Shown here: piece after piece, positions 5,460 through 8,283 of the stretch
Layout: each line of letters starts with the position of its first letter
Numbering within the stretch: position 1 is the first letter of the stretch
From: SAR324 cluster bacterium
GTDB taxonomy: Bacteria > SAR324 > XYD2-FULL-50-16
NCBI GenBank assembly: GCA_002401295.1
Contig: NVSR01000050.1
Coordinates: forward strand, 8,613-16,895
DNA length: 8,283 nt
Reading direction: 5' to 3'
Made by a program: the position numbers and the translations under genes
The notes under the pieces: model-generated
Database searches by the model: none
Told to the model about the DNA's origin: nothing
The model's input: the letters and a program-made list of their open reading frames with translations, nothing else

Positions 5460-7604
5460 ATGAAACCAGATCAACAGCCCAAAAATGAATCACTGATCGC
5501 GAGAATTCATCGACTCATTCGCTGGTTCTTCTACCAGTTTGAGGTGCCTTTTAATCAGTTGGTATCTGAAAGATACAACCCCTTTTATTATTTGGGAGCA
5601 CTGACAGTTTTCACCTTAATGCTGCTTACAGGGACAGGACTCTATCTGTTTATTTATTACTCTCCCACAGCAGATAATGTTTTTGAGTCGATTCGCTATG
5701 TAAATGATGAAGTTTTTCTGGGCAGTCTGCTCCGTAGTATTCATCATTATGGTTCGGATTTGTTGATCATTTTGATGATCCTCCACATGATGCGGACTTT
5801 TGCCCATGAAAAATATCGAGGATACCGCTGGGTAGCTTGGGTTTCGGGGGTTATGCTCTTAGTCTTTACGTTGATTGAAGGGGTTACCGGTTACATCATG
5901 ATTTGGAACTCTCGCTCCCAATTCATTGCGATCAACAGCTCCAAATTATTAGCCTCCCTAAAAGTACTGGGAGACGATATCCCCCGGGCCTTCTCATCCA
6001 TTGAGTTGATGAGTTACTGGATCATGTGGATCCTCTTAGCGATTCATATTCTGATCCCCATCGCTATGTTAGGCGTCCTGTTCATGCATGTATCCAGGAT
6101 GACACGCCCAAAATTAATGCCACCCAGGCCTTTAATCTTTGGTACTCTGGGCATACTCATCGTTATTTCTGCACTCTTTCCTGTTCCGCTTTTTGAAAAG
6201 GCGAATTTCATGGAAATGGCGCAAGTGGAACATGTGGATTGGTTTTATCTCTTTTTAACTCCCATTATTGAAGACACACCTCCATCCATTATCTGGCTTG
6301 GTTTTGTGGGCTTGACCATGCTTTTGATGGGAGTCCCTTGGTATCGTGGAAAACTCAAGGTTGATACGGCTATCGTAAACCTGGATAACTGTACAGGCTG
6401 TACCGCTTGCTCCAAGGATTGCCCTTATGACGCAATCAACATGCAAGATCGAACTGATGGCAGGCGCTACAAGAAAGAGCCCTTCATCAATAGTAGTAAG
6501 TGTGCTGGCTGTGGTATCTGTATCGGTTCTTGTGATCACCTGGGTATGGACCTGCATGAATTAAAGGTTGTTGATATTGAGGCGCAGGCACAGGAATACT
6601 TGAAACAAACCGACAGTTCCGGCTATTTGGGTATCTTCTGTGGTCATTCCGTACTCAATCCTATTATCTTCAATCCTCAAGATAAATCATTGCGCAGTGA
6701 ATCCAGGATGGGAGTCATTTCTCTGCCCTGTGCTGGTGTCGTGGGTAAAGCCTTGATCCAAAAACTCTACGAAATGGGAGCCAAAGGCGTTGTGGTTGCA
6801 GCCTGTCGTATCAATGACTGTCATTACCGAGAGGGAAACCAATGGTTACACGATCGTCTGGACAATACACGAGTCCCTAAAATGCGTTTGGAAAAAGATT
6901 CGAAACCATTCCTGGCACTCTCTTTTTCACAAACTGAGGCCAAAGACAGCATAGAACAAATCACGGCCTTTATCGATCAAAGTCAAAAGAAGACGTCCTT
7001 CAAACCGACGCAATGGTTTCAGTCACTCAGCAGTGGTAATAAGGCTATTCAAGCCATCAAACTAACAGTAGCCGCTACTGTGTTGGCCGCCATTTTTGGA
7101 TTTGGAGCCATTGACCCGGACAAACATACCTATGGAACTATTGAAGGACACGGTATGCTTCGAGTGAGTTATTTTTATAAGAGTCATCGTGCGTCTTGTG
7201 GTGAGATGGAGCAGGTAGCCAAATCAGTAGCTACATCGAAGGACAATAAAAAGATGACCTTTGATGAAATCAGCAAACAGAGGAATGAGGAATTCAAAAA
7301 GAGAGTCCTCCGAAAAGGCTGTCCACGAACCCGTCAGAATAGCTTCGTATCCATTTTGATTGATGGGGAGCAGGTTCTCAAGAAGAAGTTCATACCCGCC
7401 GGTTTTGGCAATGATGGTTTGACCTATATCAACCTGCAATATGTACTTCCCGTGGGAACACACCGAGTTACTTTACTGATGTCTGAAGATGAAGCAGGTA
7501 CGTTGTATCCACAAAAGCATGAGCAAACTTTTCAATTTAAGGAAAAGCAGATCCTGTTTATAGATTATAAACAGAATCAGGCTCAATTTTTTAATCGTAA
7601 ATAA
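5460..7604 (+). CDS. Cytochrome b / 2[4Fe-4S] ferredoxin / MvhD-FlpD fusion protein, 714 aa
   Basis: This appears to be a membrane electron-transfer fusion. Residues ~40-215 are a bc-type cytochrome b core with four helices and both heme-b histidine pairs, H95/H109 and H196/H210 (spacing +14 in each). Two further spans (~224-242, ~276-293) flank a VDWFY motif (259-263) that may correspond to the quinol-site PEWY. A 2[4Fe-4S] ferredoxin follows: C311/314/317/321 (then P322) and C348/351/354/358. Next is an MvhD/FlpD domain (~388-505) with C394, C424, C449 and C454 in the diagnostic LPC…AACRINDCHYREGN pattern, which in hydrogenase/heterodisulfide reductase systems hands electrons to HdrA. A seventh span (~530-549) leads to an unrecognised ~165-residue C-terminal domain with C580 and C621, probably periplasmic. 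Probable role: electron exchange between cytosolic Fe-S/flavin partners and the quinone pool. No HdrA, Rieske or cytochrome c1 gene is visible. An upstream in-frame stop at 5430-5432 limits the start to ATG 5460. Confidence 0.88.
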   Translation: MKPDQQPKNESLIARIHRLIRWFFYQFEVPFNQLVSERYNPFYYLGALTVFTLMLLTGTGLYLFIYYSPTADNVFESIRYVNDEVFLGSLLRSIHHYGSDLLIILMILHMMRTFAHEKYRGYRWVAWVSGVMLLVFTLIEGVTGYIMIWNSRSQFIAINSSKLLASLKVLGDDIPRAFSSIELMSYWIMWILLAIHILIPIAMLGVLFMHVSRMTRPKLMPPRPLIFGTLGILIVISALFPVPLFEKANFMEMAQVEHVDWFYLFLTPIIEDTPPSIIWLGFVGLTMLLMGVPWYRGKLKVDTAIVNLDNCTGCTACSKDCPYDAINMQDRTDGRRYKKEPFINSSKCAGCGICIGSCDHLGMDLHELKVVDIEAQAQEYLKQTDSSGYLGIFCGHSVLNPIIFNPQDKSLRSESRMGVISLPCAGVVGKALIQKLYEMGAKGVVVAACRINDCHYREGNQWLHDRLDNTRVPKMRLEKDSKPFLALSFSQTEAKDSIEQITAFIDQSQKKTSFKPTQWFQSLSSGNKAIQAIKLTVAATVLAAIFGFGAIDPDKHTYGTIEGHGMLRVSYFYKSHRASCGEMEQVAKSVATSKDNKKMTFDEISKQRNEEFKKRVLRKGCPRTRQNSFVSILIDGEQVLKKKFIPAGFGNDGLTYINLQYVLPVGTHRVTLLMSEDEAGTLYPQKHEQTFQFKEKQILFIDYKQNQAQFFNRK

Positions 7605-7615
7605 AGACTTTAAAG

Positions 7616-8278
7616 ATGGTAAAGTTAACTCCACGTTTCTTTGGCTGGACGGCCATTTTTTTATCCACCGCCTTGGTATTGGTCGTTCTTACACAATTGA
7701 TCCGACAATCAAAACCGCAAGAGATTGATTCAGGATGGCGCTATCAAGTCGCTGTGACCTTAGATCAAGCGGGTGACCTTTACCATGCGATTGAAGAACT
7801 ACAAGCCGCGCTAAAAGAGGAGGACAGTCGGGAAGACGCCCAAAAACTATTAGCAGCGATTGAAAATAGAAAAAGGAAAGCTCCGGAAATTTTGGCACAA
7901 ATTGCAGAAAAAATTGGAGATGATGGTTTAAAATTCAAGCGAGGCAAGTTGTACTTGGCTCGTGGGATTGTGAAGGAGTTACAAAATAAGGATCTTGAAG
8001 CCATCCAGAGCTTCAAGACCTCTCTGGAACTCAAATCACGCCAATCGCTGGCAATGGTTCGCTTGGGACTGGCTTATGAGCGGATCGGTCAACTGGAAAC
8101 AGCGGATGCTTATTTCCAACAAGCTTTGGAAAAAAATGATCCGGCACTGCTCACCCATTTCCATTACGGATTGTTTTTACAGCGAACTTTCCAAAATAAA
8201 GAAAAAGCAGAAGAAATGGCTCAATTTGTCGAGTCAGCTCGCCCTCTTTACGCAAAAATTATTCGAGAAAAAATATGA
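7616..8278 (+). CDS. Membrane-anchored TPR-repeat protein, 220 aa
   Basis: An N-terminal hydrophobic span (~8-29, preceded by K and R) acts as an uncleaved anchor, and the remainder is helical. TPR-like helix pairs are visible at about 41-70, 108-140, 144-175 and 177-208. The clearest has the pattern MVRLGLAYERIGQLETADAY, with the usual A and G spacing; the segment 71-100 is a charged linker helix. The protein is probably periplasmic and used for protein-protein contact or complex assembly, like TPR proteins of cytochrome maturation and respiratory loci, but no specific family is recognised. It begins 11 bases after the fusion gene and its TGA stop overlaps the next ATG, so it is part of that operon. 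The ribosome site is weak (AAAGACTTTAAAG). Confidence 0.82.
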   Translation: MVKLTPRFFGWTAIFLSTALVLVVLTQLIRQSKPQEIDSGWRYQVAVTLDQAGDLYHAIEELQAALKEEDSREDAQKLLAAIENRKRKAPEILAQIAEKIGDDGLKFKRGKLYLARGIVKELQNKDLEAIQSFKTSLELKSRQSLAMVRLGLAYERIGQLETADAYFQQALEKNDPALLTHFHYGLFLQRTFQNKEKAEEMAQFVESARPLYAKIIREKI

Positions 8279-8283
8279 ATCTT
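8275..8283 (+). CDS. Possible start of the next gene (3 codons visible)
   Basis: ATG 8275 overlaps the TGA stop of the TPR gene as ATGA, the common arrangement for translational coupling, and continues AAT CTT (MNL) to the window edge. A ribosome site could be the AGAAAAAA tract just upstream. Nothing can be said about the product. Confidence 0.35.

Noticed and set aside
7780..8034. Minus-strand open frame across the TPR gene
   Set aside because: The Ser/Ala/Phe-rich translation is typical of the antisense of an alpha-helical coding region, and there is no ribosome site. The same applies to the other minus-strand frames (for example 1809-2096, 6255-6557).
1..8283. CRISPR array, insertion sequence or rRNA
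   Set aside because: No regularly spaced repeats, transposase-like frame or rRNA-like sequence is present.

Overview
The window reads as a Gram-negative bacterial chromosome of moderate-to-low GC. All recognisable genes lie on the plus strand, most have clear purine-rich Shine-Dalgarno sites, and the content is respiratory. The exact lineage cannot be told from the sequence. A marine or deltaproteobacterial-type anaerobe or facultative organism would fit, but that is only a guess.

Layout. Positions 1-179 hold the last 58 codons of an unrecognised gene. Positions 243-1091 encode an unrecognised 282-residue protein with two membrane segments. A long hairpin with a T-run (1141-1217) closes that unit. 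A 436-base gene-free leader follows. Next comes a compact operon (1528-3979) of four genes: a 47-residue single-span protein, a CuA-bearing subunit II, a 518-residue heme-copper oxidoreductase subunit I, and a 40-residue single-span protein. A hairpin at 4007-4036 probably ends it. Positions 4180-5103 encode CtaB (heme O synthase), probably from its own promoter. A 356-base spacer (5104-5459) with several inverted repeats precedes a 714-residue fusion protein (5460-7604). A membrane-anchored TPR protein (7616-8278) follows, and its stop codon overlaps the start of another gene at the window edge.

The key observation is in subunit I. It has all six metal-ligand histidines of a B-family-like heme-copper enzyme. 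However, the helix VI motif that reads H-P-x-V-Y in oxygen reductases reads H-S-A-Q-Q here, so the catalytic cross-linked tyrosine is replaced by glutamine (Q236). Loss of that tyrosine is the mark of nitric-oxide-reductase-type members. Together with a CuA subunit II this points to an eNOR/CuA-NOR-like NO reductase rather than a terminal oxidase. The adjacent ctaB suggests an o- or a-type heme.

The second key observation is the 714-residue fusion: a bis-heme cytochrome b core, a 2[4Fe-4S] ferredoxin, an MvhD/FlpD-type iron-sulfur domain, one more membrane span and an unrecognised C-terminal domain, probably periplasmic. It looks like a one-polypeptide device joining cytosolic iron-sulfur/flavin electron carriers (HdrA-type partners) to the membrane quinone pool. 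A working model is that this protein exchanges electrons between cytosol and quinone while the CuA enzyme draws electrons from periplasmic cytochrome c or cupredoxin to reduce NO. The two are neighbours, but the sequence does not prove that they act together.
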